A stretch of 61,776 bases of DNA, from the NCBI GenBank assembly GCA_002794775.1, contig NBAY01000136.1:1-61776 (forward strand). The letters are read 5' to 3'. This document shows, piece by piece, positions 23,816 to 35,827 of the stretch. A program made the position numbers and the translations under genes. A model generated the notes under the pieces. The model was not told where the DNA came from and searched no databases. It saw only the letters and a program-made list of their open reading frames with translations. Position 1 is the first letter of the stretch, and the number at the start of each line of letters is the position of its first letter. This DNA comes from Porodaedalea pini. Lineage: Eukaryota; Basidiomycota; Agaricomycetes; Hymenochaetales; Hymenochaetaceae.

Positions 23816-24596
23816 TAGTCGAGCTGAATCTGCGGATGTTCCGTGTCGTCACCGAGTCGAAATAGTTGCAGCAAAGAATGCTGAAAAGCAAAGTAAGAAA
23901 ATGAAAATAGAACAGGCCAACAGCTAAGACCTTATCCTTCAGTGACACCCAAAATCCTCGAATTGGATCGATACACGTATGAGACGCTGCAAGGCAGACT
24001 TGATCAGTTACGATGCAACATTTGTGAATGCAGTGTCATACCTTATCTGGGAACTGCGTAATATCTGTGTCTCTCAGATGGAGGGAGGAAGGAGGAATCT
24101 AGGGCAGAGAAATGTCGATGGTCACGACATCGCCAACAACGTATTAGAGGCGTGTCTCGAACAAGACTGTCACTAGAATAGCCTGAGGTACGATCAGTCA
24201 CATTGCAAGTCTGACGCCATGACGAACATTAAGGTATCGCAGATGCAGAGTGTATGTACATAGGCAATCTCATGCAACCCGTCGATTGTTGGTACGCGCC
24301 GACTCGACTTCAAGTTTCGCTGGCCAGCACAGAAGTTCCCACGCATCGAATTGCCATCATAACTTACGTTCATCTGAAAGCAGTCGCTGTGCAGAATTGC
24401 AAGATGATACAAAACTCATTCTGTGCATACTCGTGTTCCTGTCCGTGGAGTCTACCGGGCTTAGAGAGCCTTGAAGTCATGGAAGGAGCTTGGTCGGCTG
24501 ACTTTCAGCGTTAGATGAAGTTGATACCATGAATAGAGCAGCGCAGCGATCCGTGTTCAGCGGTACGACCTCTTCATCTCCCCCATCATTAACACG
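23816..24596. other. Intergenic between two divergent genes
   Basis: This contains the upstream regions of the CHAT gene (reverse) and the hypothetical gene (forward). Short frames show no motif. No repeat was seen. Confidence 0.5.
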
Positions 24597-25676
24597 ATGT
24601 TTGACGGCTGGTTCAAGACGAAACAGGCCTCGTGCAAGTATGTCGATCTGATCAAGCAAACCTCGTCCAAGTGGGCGAACTGGGATCCGCCGCTCTGCAT
24701 CAAGGTCAGCTGTCAATGCCCCTGTAGCCGTCTTTTCTTTTCCTGTTCATTTGGCTCACAGGCAGGCGATTTCGGCCAGTTTGTGAGGAAGGGCAATATC
24801 TACACTCACCCATCCACTGCCAGCATTGCGGCTTCCTATTTGCCGACTAACCCGCCGACAGAGAAAGAATACGTTGCGAGCTCTATAAACTCGAGAAAAG
24901 GCATATTCGACGCTAGCACACATGTGTAAGCATTTATTCCCTTTTCTAATCCTTTTTCTATCCACACCCAACTTCATTGAGCTCGCAGGGATGTCCATGG
25001 GCTTGCAAATGCAGCATTCGCGACCCAGTGGCATTTTGACAAGACACGCGGAGCTTTGCTCGTCATGCACAAGCCTCAGATGTCCGTAGTGCCGGACGAG
25101 TTCTGCAATTTAACAACTGCCAACCAGTTCCTGAAAGGAAAAATGCTCGTGACCCAGGTATTCTCTTGCCATGCTTACGCCCTTTATCTTTCCAACAAGA
25201 GTAAGTGCCTGCCCCTCATATATATATGCCTCAAGCTGGTATTTATCCCTTTGCGTAGATAACGAGACTGTCAAGATTGCTCTGAAGGCAGACGCACCTG
25301 TTAATCCAGCCGTTTCAACTGGTGCTGATGTTGACGCTATGTGGTGGACTGACGGCGACTCTGGGCTGTTTCGGAAGGGATTCAGCCATGAGGCGAACTT
25401 CACAGCGTTATATCTCATCAAGACCGTCAAAACTCCACCTCCTAGGCGGCGAGAGAAATACAATCCAAACGCTCCTACTGGAGACAGGTGAGTTCTATTC
25501 TAGTCTGTGTGTACATGCAGATTTATATCTCTATGAGTAGTTGGGCGGAGGTAGACGTTCCGTGGGGTCATCTGGAGGATGACGGTGATGAGGAGCGTGA
25601 GGAAGTGCTCTCGGTAAGTCTGCTTCTGGTGACATGCCAAACCTGTACTGATAAACACACTTAGGACTCTGATTGA
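24597..25676 (+). CDS. Conserved basidiomycete hypothetical protein
   Basis: Six exons join in frame to about 261 residues: 24597-24704, 24762-24925, 24989-25200, 25259-25487, 25541-25613 and 25665-25676. There is no signal peptide or membrane helix. Visible features are a Trp-rich start (KWANWDPP), AGDFGQFVRKGNIY, a central GALLVMHKPQM, then VFSCHAYALYLSNK, and an acidic C-terminus (EDDGDEEREEVL). I recognise this layout as a recurring hypothetical family of mushroom-forming fungi, always without an assigned function. It is divergent from the CHAT gene, about 780 bases away. The last exon is only four codons, so the end could differ. Confidence 0.72.
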
Positions 25677-25797
25677 AGCAAGACTGCGTCCACAAAGTTA
25701 AGAGCTCTTGAATGTCGCGACTTTCTGAAATGTTTTTTGGTGAACAAGTACCTACAGATGCGTTCTCAGTAATACGCAAGCAGATCTTCCCCCTTCT

Positions 25798-26000
25798 CTA
25801 CTCCGGGTAGATCCATGCACCTTTGCAATGCTGAATGAGTTGCTTGGCTAAGGGAAGATGCTTATCGCCAATGACGAAAGAATTTAACCGTACGTGCTTA
25901 CACAAGACTTTCCCATCGTTCTCAACGAAATACTCACTCATTGACCAACTACAACCAAGATCTTCCCTCACATTCGTCCAAGGAGGCAAAATTAGATGCC
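25798..26000 (-). other. Unassigned coding-like fragment
   Basis: A reverse-strand frame reads protein-like (CYSWHLILPPWTNV, then HVRLNSFVIGDKHLPLAKQL) and ends at a stop at 25798. It has no clear start and no recognised family, and it abuts repeat copy D. It may be the last exon of a lost gene. Confidence 0.3.
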
Positions 26001-26034
26001 ATGAATAACAATTCAACGTTGCAGATTTACGTGA

Positions 26035-27440
26035 CTTTGTCTCCGCCTTCGTCGCCGGTAGATGTGAAGAGAACGGCCTGCCACGTAGCACTGGGCTCAG
26101 CGACTTGAAGCTCGTCGTGCTCGGAGCTGGGTGAGCTTAACTTGAACAGGGTGAGCCCTCTGTATCTTACTCTTTCTATGAGTTGCCGACTGTAGATAAT
26201 TTCAGATATACCGCACTTAAGCAAGTGCAACATTGTATGTCCCTTTCATGGCTGCCTCTCACTCATCCTCCCGTAGCACGCCGCAACGAAAATCGTTCAC
26301 GTTGGTACATGTTGACACTCCTTCGACGCTTGCCCAAACGCGCGACCAGAGCTGTACGCTCAAATTGCCGCCGTGTCGACCTTGAGCAAATGAATCGCGC
26401 GGCAGGAGCGTAGGACCTGGGGGAGGGGGAACCTCCTGGATTTGTAGAGGCGGTGGAACAGGTTGTCGGCGGCGTGCGTTTGCTCATCTGTGCATTTTAT
26501 TCAAATCATGTTCTTGGTGGTCGACTGACACGATTTCGCAGGACTTTCTCAGCCACACGTGGTCGACAGCTAGTAGGTCCTCAGAGCAATCGGCTCGTCA
26601 TTCATGATCAGAGTCTCTTGTTCGTGCGAGAACTTGTACTGATAGATTGTAGTTTTAGCAAACATCTTGCTCTTCTCCGACCTGAAAGTGGTCATCTGAT
26701 TCTGTTGCGCGCACAAAACACCATCTCCGTCGTGAATACCTTGCTCCTGGACGTGTACGTCTGGCTTTTGCGGTGGTGCTGAATTATCACCACCACGCGC
26801 TCAGCAACTACCTCCGATGCAAACGAGTGGATCGACGAATATTGCAATGTCCGCTTCTCCTCACGCTACGTTATCAGTTCATCACTTTATTCTCTCCAAA
26901 TGATCATACTGAACTCCTTGCTCATACGAAGTAAATCATGGCTGAGCATGACGACCTCGAGAAAATATAACTGGTCGTTATGTCTGTCTTCAGCCTCGGT
27001 CTCGTCGTCATGTTCGGCTTCATTCTCATTTCACCCATAGAGTCCATGAGTCGTCCCGCCGCTCTCGGAATACATCACCATCTTACCTGTGGAGCTACAG
27101 TACGGCTTAAAAATCAGGTGTGATTACGATGCGTGTTCCGTCTGGGGCGGAATAGACTTGATTTCACTCCTGGATTTCTCGCTTGCGTTTTTTTCATATT
27201 GGCTAGGCACGTACCGTGTTCGTTTGCTTATGGTTGCCGTGTCTGACTCTCTGCTCAGATTGCCTCATTTTCTTCATGATAAGGGCATGCGTATGGCTAG
27301 TGAAGCGAGTCCGCCTGAAAGACATGTTACAATAACTCAGCGCGTTGGAAACTTGCTTCGATGTTTTATAGGGATCACATTCCAAAGCAAATATTTTGGC
27401 AGCGGCACCGTCACCTTGAGGGAGCTAGTATGCTATCATC
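26035..27440. repeat. Decayed dispersed repeat, copy D
   Basis: The first part matches copy B and the rest matches copy C, so D probably shows the fullest arrangement of the family. At 26098-26131 the forward strand reads SDLKLVVLGAG and then a stop. This resembles the P-loop beginning of Ras-type GTPases, but no later GTPase motif follows, so the likeness may be chance. Confidence 0.65.
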
Positions 27441-28087
27441 TTTTCTTTCCTGCGTGCATGTCTGTAGTTGCTATATGGCTGATAATGGTTGCCTTTATGT
27501 GTTCCTTTCGTAGTAAATAGTGCGAATCGTGCATTCCCTTTGATTACTGTCCCGCTCCGTGCTGAGCTCAAGTGTAAAGTGGCTCTATCGTTCACAAATT
27601 GGGCTGAAGTAGTCTAGTTCAATGAATGTCTATCGACAATTTTAAATTGGTCACACATTATAACAGAAGGGATATATCTAGAGCTACAAGATGAGCATAT
27701 AACATCAAATAAAGGATGAAAACATATAAGGAAAGTCCCGAGAGAGTTCACGAGAAAAAAAGAACTTGAACACGCACCCATATTCGACTAGAGACTTGAG
27801 TCACCATTCACCTAGAGGAGCACAGCTCTTTCTGTTGTCTATGTTCCTTAATCGGGGCACTTGTCATCAAGTCGTAAAAAAGTTACCTCGGATCGCCAGC
27901 CTTGGCCCTTGGGTACGCATGGACCCTTCATTTCCCTTCATTTCCAGACGATCCACATATGCACAGCTGCTGCGACTATAGAGATCTATTGGAGGTGGGG
28001 TATGGGAACTAGTCCGAAGTAGAGACATCATAGTCCGGTCCACTGCATACAGCATCGTCGAAAGTGGTTATTAACTAGCTTTCACTA
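27441..28087. other. Intergenic, no supported gene
   Basis: Short unrelated frames only; the sequence is AT-rich at 27600-27780. Nothing supportable was found. Confidence 0.5.
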
Positions 28088-28877
28088 CAGTGGAAAGCGG
28101 CAGTTTCCATCAACTCCGCCCGGCCTGGAGTTTTGAGTTTCGGAGGCTGTGAATTTTTTTTCTCTAATAGAAGTAACAAAGTTATCAAATACCTCGCAAT
28201 TTGGAGGGTGTTTCTAAAACTAGACGTGTTTCAAATTGTCCTGAGAATATATATATATAATAATAATAGTAATGCCAAAAATAGTCGAAAAAAAAAACAG
28301 AGGGTGACGATGTCAAGCCTGGTTCGCCCCAACTAACATCTTCTTGGCCTCAGTTGTGTGATAATGGTGCTAAAGGACGTGAAATCGAGGACTGTTAAGT
28401 CTAAAAGGCCAGCCGCCGTCGGCCTTTACCATGGTCCCTACGGTAAATCTTTCCTTTTTTTTATATCTAATGCAGTAATATCAATTTCACACCCAGGAAA
28501 GGACTTGACTTTCTTCAGGCAGCCATTGCCATGAAGAAGCACAAGTCCCACCACATCCCCGATAGTTAGGAAGTCCAAGCAACTACAGGAACTTGAAAAG
28601 TAATTGTGATCGGCGCTGATCTGATGTAAAATAGCCTTTCTTGGACGTCTTAGTAATTAAAAAAAGTGATTTTTATTTATTTAAATATTTGTTTCAAATC
28701 TTGCTGACCGGAATTTTTCCCCTCAAAATAAAAAAATGTTGGAGCAACAAGTTCTATGCTTATGCATTACAGCTATCCAAATACCTAGTTTATAGTGCTA
28801 AATAAGGTGTATTGACGAAGGAGATGGGTTTGGGAGTTCACGCGTTTTGAGTTGTCGGCTTTACCCGCTTTCCACTG
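28088..28877. mobile_element. TA-flanked MITE (Tc1/mariner-pogo type)
   Basis: Both ends are perfect 13-bp inverted repeats, CAGTGGAAAGCGG at 28088-28100 and CCGCTTTCCACTG at 28865-28877. Each is flanked by TA (28086-28087 and 28878-28879), the target duplication of the Tc1/mariner superfamily. The 790-bp interior is AT-rich with no transposase frame, so it would depend on an enzyme supplied elsewhere. A stretch near 28360-28450 has a less AT-rich, coding-like texture but no assigned product. Confidence 0.8.
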
Positions 28878-29058
28878 TAGCAGAGATCACTGCCGGCGTG
28901 AAAGGCCAGCACGTGATCAACCCAAAAATCAACATCGAGCAAACCATTTTCGCGGCGCCCGTGAAGCGAAACGAAATATGATATCGACACACACTCATCA
29001 TCATCGACGACCATAACGACGACCACAGCGATACGATCGTGACACGCCTCGGTTCTCA

Positions 29059-30464
29059 ATGGCACCGAGCTCAGCTCCCCTTCGCTGGCTGTCGTCCAGG
29101 AGGCTTCTCCATCTGCTCATCTTATCTGTTACTCTTCTCTTTCTTGGTTATGTTCTGGTCAAGCTCGGATCCTACACTGCTGGATTCTACTCTTCGGGTC
29201 AGTTTGTACAGTATCATATGGAGATGACGCCTCTGTTCATGGCTCAAGGTGAGTTCTTGTCTTGGTATTGTATTTGTTGGACAAGGCGACGCGTGGCGGA
29301 AGATGTGCTGGACCTCGATGCTGGCCATGACATGCTGTTTGAGTTATGAAAGTTTACGCGAGCGTCCCAGTTTCTGCGACTGTTGAAAGTTATCGGGTCT
29401 TGGGCCTCCCAAGTCGATGCTTGAAATTATGCAACCACTGCTTCATGAATCATCTCTAATTTATGTTCTCCCGCTCGCAGATGCACCCGCCAAGAATATC
29501 CCGGCGCAGGAGCTAGGCTACACGGCTGTCGTGCTCTACCTCATCAGCGCCTCCCGACTACGTGACCTCATGCTCTCACTTTCCTATCTCTACCAAAACG
29601 TACCGATGCACCCGTGGCCGATCGTGCTCTTCTACGCGGACGACATGGACGACCAATCCTCTCGCACCGAGTTCATGCTCCGACTGTACGACTTCCTTGG
29701 TGGCGGCCAGGATGTGCGCTGGTTCATGTCACGCATCGAGTTCGAGCGGATAGAATGGGCCCTACCGGCGGGAATCTCGCACAATAAGGTCGAAGTCGAC
29801 CCAGTGTTCATCCATGCATGGCCAGGCTACCATCTCATGTGCGGCTTCTTCGCGAAGCAGATCTTCGACCATCCACGGTTGCGCGATGTCACGTATTACT
29901 TGCGCATGGACACGGACTCGTACATCTTCAAACCGCTGTGCTACGACCCGCTCGACATTTTCCACTCGCGCAACCGCACGTACGGGTACCGCTCGCGGAC
30001 GACCGACCCGGCATGGGTCACGCACGGTATGTGGGCGCTCGCAGACGAATTTTCGCGTGCTCGACCCGAGGTGGAGAAGAACTTGGAAAAGAACGGGTGG
30101 AGGTGGCCAGCGAACCGCGAACAGGGGAAGATGGGCGAGGAGCCATTTCCGACGTATTACAACAACTTCGAGGTCGTGCGACTCGATGCATTTCGCCAGC
30201 CAGATGTGCGGGAGTGGCTTGATGAGGTACAGCGCGTGCCAGAGCGTATATACAAATATCGATGGGGTGCGTCGTGCTGTTCACTCTACTCACGCTTCAT
30301 ACTGACTGCTCTCTCTGAAAGGCGATGCTCCGATCAGGTTTGCTACCGTGAGCATGTATCTAGACCTAGGGAAGGACGTCGAGGAGTACTGCGGCATGCA
30401 GTACTGGCACAACGGTGTACAAGGCGAACATTGCACTTGCGAAGACCAGAAACGTGGGCGATAG
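29059..30464 (+). CDS. GT15 alpha-mannosyltransferase (KRE2/MNT1/KTR family)
   Basis: Three exons, 29059-29248, 29481-30266 and 30322-30464, give about 372 residues. The protein is predicted type II: a short basic cytosolic end, one hydrophobic anchor (about residues 18-36) and then a lumenal catalytic domain. Family features include AVVLYLISASRLRDLMLSL, YYLRMDTDSY (about 202-211, in the metal/nucleotide-binding strand region) and YYNNFEVVRL, in which the Glu at about 294 corresponds to the proposed catalytic acid of Kre2. The C-terminus has YWHNGVQGEHCTC. Family members transfer mannose from GDP-mannose to O- and N-linked glycans in the Golgi. The first intron is unusually long for this window (232 nt). 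The enzyme looks intact. Confidence 0.92.
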
Positions 30465-30889
30465 CTATTCGTCTGTAATTCACTGTGTAATCACCGTTTT
30501 GTCTGTAACTTATACTTCTTCTATTCGATGCTCTTCACCGGTAAGCCAGTGGCGAGGAGGTGGTCCGCGTTTGGCTTTGGCCTCATAAAGTCATCTCGAT
30601 TATCAAGGCGGAGGGCCTAGTCTAGAAGGAGAAAGATGAAAGTGATTAAATCATGGAATCGGGGTAAATCGGCTTCCCTGGGTTCCACTTTTCTAATTTG
30701 CTCTTGCAGAGCGTCACCACGGAGCTTTGCGCTTTGCATTATGCACCTTCATCGATCGCGTCGAAGTCCACGATCAATCGAGCGTAAAATGGGCTGAAAT
30801 GAAAGGTGCTGCAAACCACGCTACATATCGTTCTCCCACAGGCGTGCGGCGTCTCTTACTCCTATCCGACCGCCACACGAAGGGCTAAG

Positions 30890-31474
30890 ATGCCCAGGGC
30901 GAAACATGCGTTGCCGCCTCGCAATGGGAAGCTTGCAAAGAGGAGGCGAACGCCTCCTCCCTTATCGACAGGCAAATTTCGACCTCTGAACGTCGATGTC
31001 CCGGACGCAATTCTTCCTCACCGCTACAAGCGACACGCGGTCTTAATTGATGATTTGGACCTAGACAAGATCGAGAGCACGAGTTTGGAATCGGCTAGGC
31101 CGTCTTCAGAATTCCCGCTGCGACTTGGAAAGGGCACGTATCGAGGCAGCAGGACGCCGCGCTTCTATCTGGAGAGTGTGCGGAACCTGACCTACAGGCT
31201 GTTGAAACGATCGAAGGATGATAGTCGGAAAAGCTATACAACAAAGCGAAGGGGATTTCTTTCGAATCTTGTGCGCGACTGGATGCAAAAGAGGAGAAAG
31301 AAGCGATGGATTGAGCCGCGGAGAGATGACAGGGAGGATATGCGACTCTTTCACTCTGTTTTTCACAGTGCGTCCTCATTCCCTGAACCTATAAAAGCTC
31401 TTACGAAACGCGTGTCGCAGTCATCGATCGACGTTTCAGGGGCGGTCGTCTCTTCTACAGGGAAGAATCAATAA
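30890..31474 (+). CDS. Basic hypothetical protein
   Basis: One open frame of 195 codons starts from the first ATG at 30890. The frame is open further upstream but with no ATG in it. It is very basic (PRAKHALPPRNGKLAKRRR near the start, MQKRRKKRW in the middle), which could serve as a nuclear-localisation or nucleic-acid-binding surface. No domain is recognised and there is no hydrophobic segment. It lies downstream of the mannosyltransferase gene in the same direction. It could instead be part of a spliced gene or a chance frame. Confidence 0.42.
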   Translation: MPRAKHALPPRNGKLAKRRRTPPPLSTGKFRPLNVDVPDAILPHRYKRHAVLIDDLDLDKIESTSLESARPSSEFPLRLGKGTYRGSRTPRFYLESVRNLTYRLLKRSKDDSRKSYTTKRRGFLSNLVRDWMQKRRKKRWIEPRRDDREDMRLFHSVFHSASSFPEPIKALTKRVSQSSIDVSGAVVSSTGKNQ

Positions 31475-32668
31475 ACACCTACGTTTATTACAGAGTAAAA
31501 TGTTTGTAGGTGTATCGCTGTCCCACCACCAGCCGAACGAAAAACTCACATTAGTATGAACAGTCGAACATCTTCTACGCGGAAAGGTAGCAGTCTTAGA
31601 TCGTGACCTTTATTGGGCAGCAAAAGAAATGCAATATGAGCTAGAGTTTGAAGATGTGAGTCGTAGCAGTGAGAGGTTTGCGGAACTTTTCCGATGTGAG
31701 GTTTTAAGAACATATCGGAGAATGAAATACTAACTTGCGAACTTCTCACTTATAGTGATAGACAAGAAATATGTGAACGTTCGGGTGATGCATAAGACAG
31801 ACAAATACATGCGAAGGCATGTCAAAGGTTTGCTACATGCTTCGGGGCAACATCTACAACGACTAACGTTGTAATCTACCAGTCGAACATGTCATCTGCG
31901 GCTTCCGGGCATGCGGTAGGACCACGAAAGTTGCTATTGACTATTTATGCCACCTTTACGAATATGACATCGCTATTCGAGAGGACCGAAAGATGAAGCG
32001 CTGGCGCGATATCTTCGATGGTGGGCACTGCTGACTATACATGGAAGTCCAATCTGACATTGATCATCTTCCAGCGATTGAATTGTATTATCCGGACAGT
32101 AAACTGTTCTTTAAAGAGATGGACCATAGTTCTTGCCATGCAAAAGGCGAGCTGAGCTTCTCATTATAGCGATGCACATGCTGACGAGAGTCCTTACAGT
32201 TGTTCATGAGGTCGAAGGCGAGATAGCTAGCGGAATAGGTTGTACTCTAGATTTTGCTCTGGAACAGGTGAGAGCAAAGCTGGAGGGTGCCGTCGAACAT
32301 CTTCAGGAGACTCGCGGAAGCGTAGGTCGGTGGAGATGCTGAAGGAGACCAAGCTTAAGGTGTGGATTGAACTCAAATCCTTGTATCATTGGGGGAGTAA
32401 ATTGCAGTATATAGAAACCTGTTGTTCCGACCCGACTTTTGTCCTTGTCTTCGCTTTTCTATCAACTTCTTTTCTTCACCTGTTCTCAGAATTTTATCGC
32501 GTGTCTGCTCGAGCCTGCGCTTACGACGAACAAACAACTGTATTGATGTAATGCGAACAGCAACGAAAGCAATCTAGAAGACAATGTCGAAGTATGGACA
32601 AAGTAGAAGTACTATGATGGTGAGAACACGACGCGGGAAGCAAACAGAGCTAGATGTCTACGTCACGA
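31475..32668. other. No confidently assigned gene
   Basis: Around 31880-32155 one frame reads protein-like across a possible intron (RTTKVAIDYLCHLYEYDIAI, then AIELYYPDSKLFFKEMD), and 32133-32342 has an open frame of 69 codons. I could not join them into a gene or name a family. Confidence 0.35.
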
Positions 32669-34024
32669 TCAGGAGAACTGAAGTTGTCTCTCTAAAACAG
32701 CGGCGACTTCAGCCGCTTTAGGGCGACGCGCGGGCTCCTCTTCAACACAGCTCTCGATAAGTAACCTATACCAACCAGGAGTCGGAGGATCATCTTTCTG
32801 CCATAGGTCGCTGCGTCCCTGTGGAGCTGGCCCACCGCGCCTTGAGGTGTTACTGCTTGCTGAATCTCGACGTGCGCTGTTATAAATATCGGGGAATCCA
32901 TCGAAATTCTCCTCCGCGAGAGCCCAAAGAACCATGCCGAGGTTTGCTACGTCGAGAGCTGTTCCAATCTCGTATGTTGATCTGCGCAAGCGTTCAGGTG
33001 CGGCCCAGCGCCCAGAGTAGCGCATTCCGGTTGAAGATGCAGCCCCGCGAAGCCCAGCGATGATGAGGAAAGTGTCTCGAGAGCTCGAGGACGAGGCAGA
33101 CCCAGAAACGAGCACGTTTCGCGGGTTCAGGTTGCGCAGGGTGAGCGGACCGGCTGTTGCATTCCCGTCGTGAAGCGTGGCAACTCCATGGGCCAGCTGA
33201 GTGCTCCAGCGCAACTTATCCTTCCACTCTGGCTGGCGCGGGAAGATGACACTGCCAATATCGCATCCACGGTCTGGATTCGAAGCCGGAGGTAGTTGTC
33301 GGTTCGCAAAGACATCCTCTAAGCTTCCGTAAGGCTCGAAAGGTGAAAGAAACCCACGAAGGCGACCGCGCAAATCGACAACGACGGCTGATAGATTCAA
33401 GATACCTGGTATTCCATCAGCATGAAGTCGAGGATGCAGAAGTAACTCGATCTCGCAAGTCGTAGCGTTGAGGTCACGCCCTGCCCGCTTGAAGGCAAAT
33501 ACACCGTCGTGTTCCCTCCAGTGCACTCGATCGACGCCCGCCGATAGACCGAAGCGGCCAGCAGGACCAAGACGCTTGAGTTCTGTGATTTGTACGATGG
33601 ACGGACGCGGCAAGGTAATCGAACGCGGAAGCTCGGAGAAAGGAAAGATGAGCTCATCCTCCTCACTGATCATGTACTCCATTTCCGACCCAGCTTCAGT
33701 CCGAATCCTGATACGCGTCGCCGTAACGAAGAAACGGTCGATAGATGGAAGAGCTTTTCGAGCCAACCCCAATAGTTCACTCTCAATATGCGTGCGTTTC
33801 TCTTGTTGAATATCGCCTTCGCCATTGAATGCATCGAGGATACGATTCTCGACTGCGTTAGGGATGCGAGTGTTGCGCTCTAAGCAGAGGACGAGTATGT
33901 CGGAAGCCGGATCATCGTAAGTATCAGGGAGCGCGCTATAATAAACCTCTGCGAGAAGCTGTTGTTGATGTGCGCGGGCCTTGCAAGTAGCTCGTCTAAG
34001 TGAGAGCCGCCGATGGGCATTCAT
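32669..34024 (-). CDS. Protein-kinase-like protein, predicted pseudokinase
   Basis: A single exon of about 451 residues starts from the first ATG at 34024; the open frame extends a few codons upstream without an ATG. The N-terminal ~160 residues are unassigned. The kinase-like domain (about 160-450) keeps the strand-3 lysine (FAFK, about 176-179), a catalytic-loop-like LRNLNPRNVLV (about 296-306), APERL (about 342-346), DVANLGMVLWAL and a final CVEEEPARRP. The catalytic HRD is replaced by LRN and the DFG position reads IAGLRG, so the catalytic base and the metal-binding Asp are missing. A scaffold or regulatory role is likelier than phosphotransfer. No partner gene is evident beside it. Confidence 0.8.
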   Translation of the reverse strand: MNAHRRLSLRRATCKARAHQQQLLAEVYYSALPDTYDDPASDILVLCLERNTRIPNAVENRILDAFNGEGDIQQEKRTHIESELLGLARKALPSIDRFFVTATRIRIRTEAGSEMEYMISEEDELIFPFSELPRSITLPRPSIVQITELKRLGPAGRFGLSAGVDRVHWREHDGVFAFKRAGRDLNATTCEIELLLHPRLHADGIPGILNLSAVVVDLRGRLRGFLSPFEPYGSLEDVFANRQLPPASNPDRGCDIGSVIFPRQPEWKDKLRWSTQLAHGVATLHDGNATAGPLTLRNLNPRNVLVSGSASSSSSRDTFLIIAGLRGAASSTGMRYSGRWAAPERLRRSTYEIGTALDVANLGMVLWALAEENFDGFPDIYNSARRDSASSNTSRRGGPAPQGRSDLWQKDDPPTPGWYRLLIESCVEEEPARRPKAAEVAAVLERQLQFS

Positions 34025-35096
34025 TTTGCGTTCTAACCAAGTCAACCAACAGTTTGGATGTCAGAAGGGAAAGTTTATTGCGTGAGAATCAGAATGCAAT
34101 GCCAGACAGACCTTGTTCGCTAATTCTGCCTAAAGGTTACGATAAAGATTAAACATCACGACGAGATATAAGAAGATATACGCTTACGGCTGGAAGCAGT
34201 CACTGCTTTCGCCCATAAACCGTTCATAGTGAAGAAAGTCCGAATGAATCGAGGTGACAGTGACGGTAGAATATATATTCAGAGGAGGCAGGGACAAACG
34301 AAGAAGAATCCTAAGAAATGGGTGCTGACAGTGTTAGAAGCGGAGGTAAAACAGAGAGCCTGGATCTTAAGGGAGAGGTCAAAGACCTACGAACTTCCTA
34401 AAGATAAAGACAGAAGAGAGTATCTAGACGAAAGATCCTCTTTTTATAGATGGAATCGTGTAGATGAGTGAGATTGGAATTCTGACCCTGAAATGCGAGT
34501 GCGTTCTCCACTATATCCCATAAGGCGGACCACCGGGTAATGCGGAGATGCTGCCGGCTCTTGTTGTCGAGCATCGCTGGGTTCAATCGAAATAAAGCTT
34601 AAAGGAAGGGGCAGACAAACCTCCGATGTCTTCAGAAAAGGGTCACCGCGTTGCATCCGTCCCGTCTTCGTTGCCGCCGCTCAGAAGGATCTGTAGAAGT
34701 CGTTATATAAGAGCTTGTGTCACGCGCCCTCCCTCGTTCTTTGAGGCGTGTGCGTAGCACAGTTCAGCAGCCGAACGAGGCTCTGATCGGATGTTCTAGA
34801 TCCCCTGGTTCGGGCGTCGGGGAATTTTACTCGATTAATTCTCCTCATAAGATTTTGTTGATCCGTTCATTTTCATTACTGAGGAATAATCATGAGCGCA
34901 ATGGTCTCGTCATCAGAACGGGCGAAAAAAGGGTGTACTTTCCGTTCACCGTGGAGCAGGAAGGTATGCCATGAGTTTCAGAAGCTTGAGGTTTAGCGGA
35001 CGGCATTGGCTCTTACAGACGGCTTCCTAGCTAACAAAATAACGAAGGACTTCGAAAGGGCTGAAAAGTAATTCAGGTCTGAGTTTGCTGTCATAA
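34025..35096. other. No supported gene
   Basis: A purine-rich stretch lies at 34220-34450. The frame at 34717-34974 has no motif. The string GGGTTCAATC near 34570 resembles a tRNA T-loop, but no stems form around it. Confidence 0.45.
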
Positions 35097-35827
35097 TTAC
35101 GTCTCATAGTCAGAAGAATTCGGCTTTTTCGCCGCAGGGTGGACGGGAAGAATGAAATGCCCACCATCTAAGAGATGTGGGTCTGGAACTCCGTAAAAAG
35201 TTTGGACAAGAGCCGGCTTGTGCACAAATGTCGATACATTTAGAGTTCCTTCCATAGTTGAATATGGAGTACAGGGAAGTCCGAGCACCAGGGTGATAAA
35301 GCCTTTAGCGTGATCAAATTGCGGTGAGAACTCAACATACGAACTTTAACGTGAAAACCTTGATGGACCGTAATCGCCGCGAACCATTGAGATCGTGGCA
35401 AATCATAAGATGCACAGTAGTGAACCATCAGTTTTCTTAACTCACAGAGGCATTACGTCCTTGACAATTCGTCATTGCGCCAGCTCAACACGCTCACGGA
35501 TGTGTCTCACTGCGCTCTGCCAAGTCAGTGCTCAGCTTGCGGATAATCCATCTCACTTAGAAGATGCCTCACCTCCCGAAGTCCGCGGTTTTCGGCGTGC
35601 TTTCTGACACAATCTTCTGGCTCCAAAGCGTTGGGGACATCGTGGCTTGACCAAATTAGACTGAAGAAAAGGAAGAAAAGGAAGAATTGAGGCAAAAAGA
35701 CGTGAGGTATCCGTATGTAAAGAGCGTAGGGCTCCAGCCGGCAAGAAGGCTTGAAATACTGAAGGTGCTGCCGAAAGGAGAACGCGGCTTCAGAAGATAA
35801 ACTTAGAATGGTGTCGGCCAACCGCAT
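35097..35827 (-). other. Unassigned coding-like remnant
   Basis: Reverse-strand pieces read protein-like in successive frames: VPNALEPEDCVRKHAENRGL (about 35600), VHYCASYDLPRSQWF (about 35400), and FDHAKGFITLVLGLPCTPYS through LLDGGHFILPVHP to a stop at 35097. Frame changes without clear splice sites separate them. The family is unknown; this is probably a decayed gene. Confidence 0.35.

Noticed and set aside
26098..26131. Ras-type GTPase start (SDLKLVVLGAG)
   Set aside because: It is followed at once by a stop, the lysine/serine of the P-loop is absent, and no switch or G4/G5 motif appears downstream.
34545..34600. tRNA-like T-loop string GGGTTCAATC
   Set aside because: The flanking bases do not form T, anticodon or acceptor stems.
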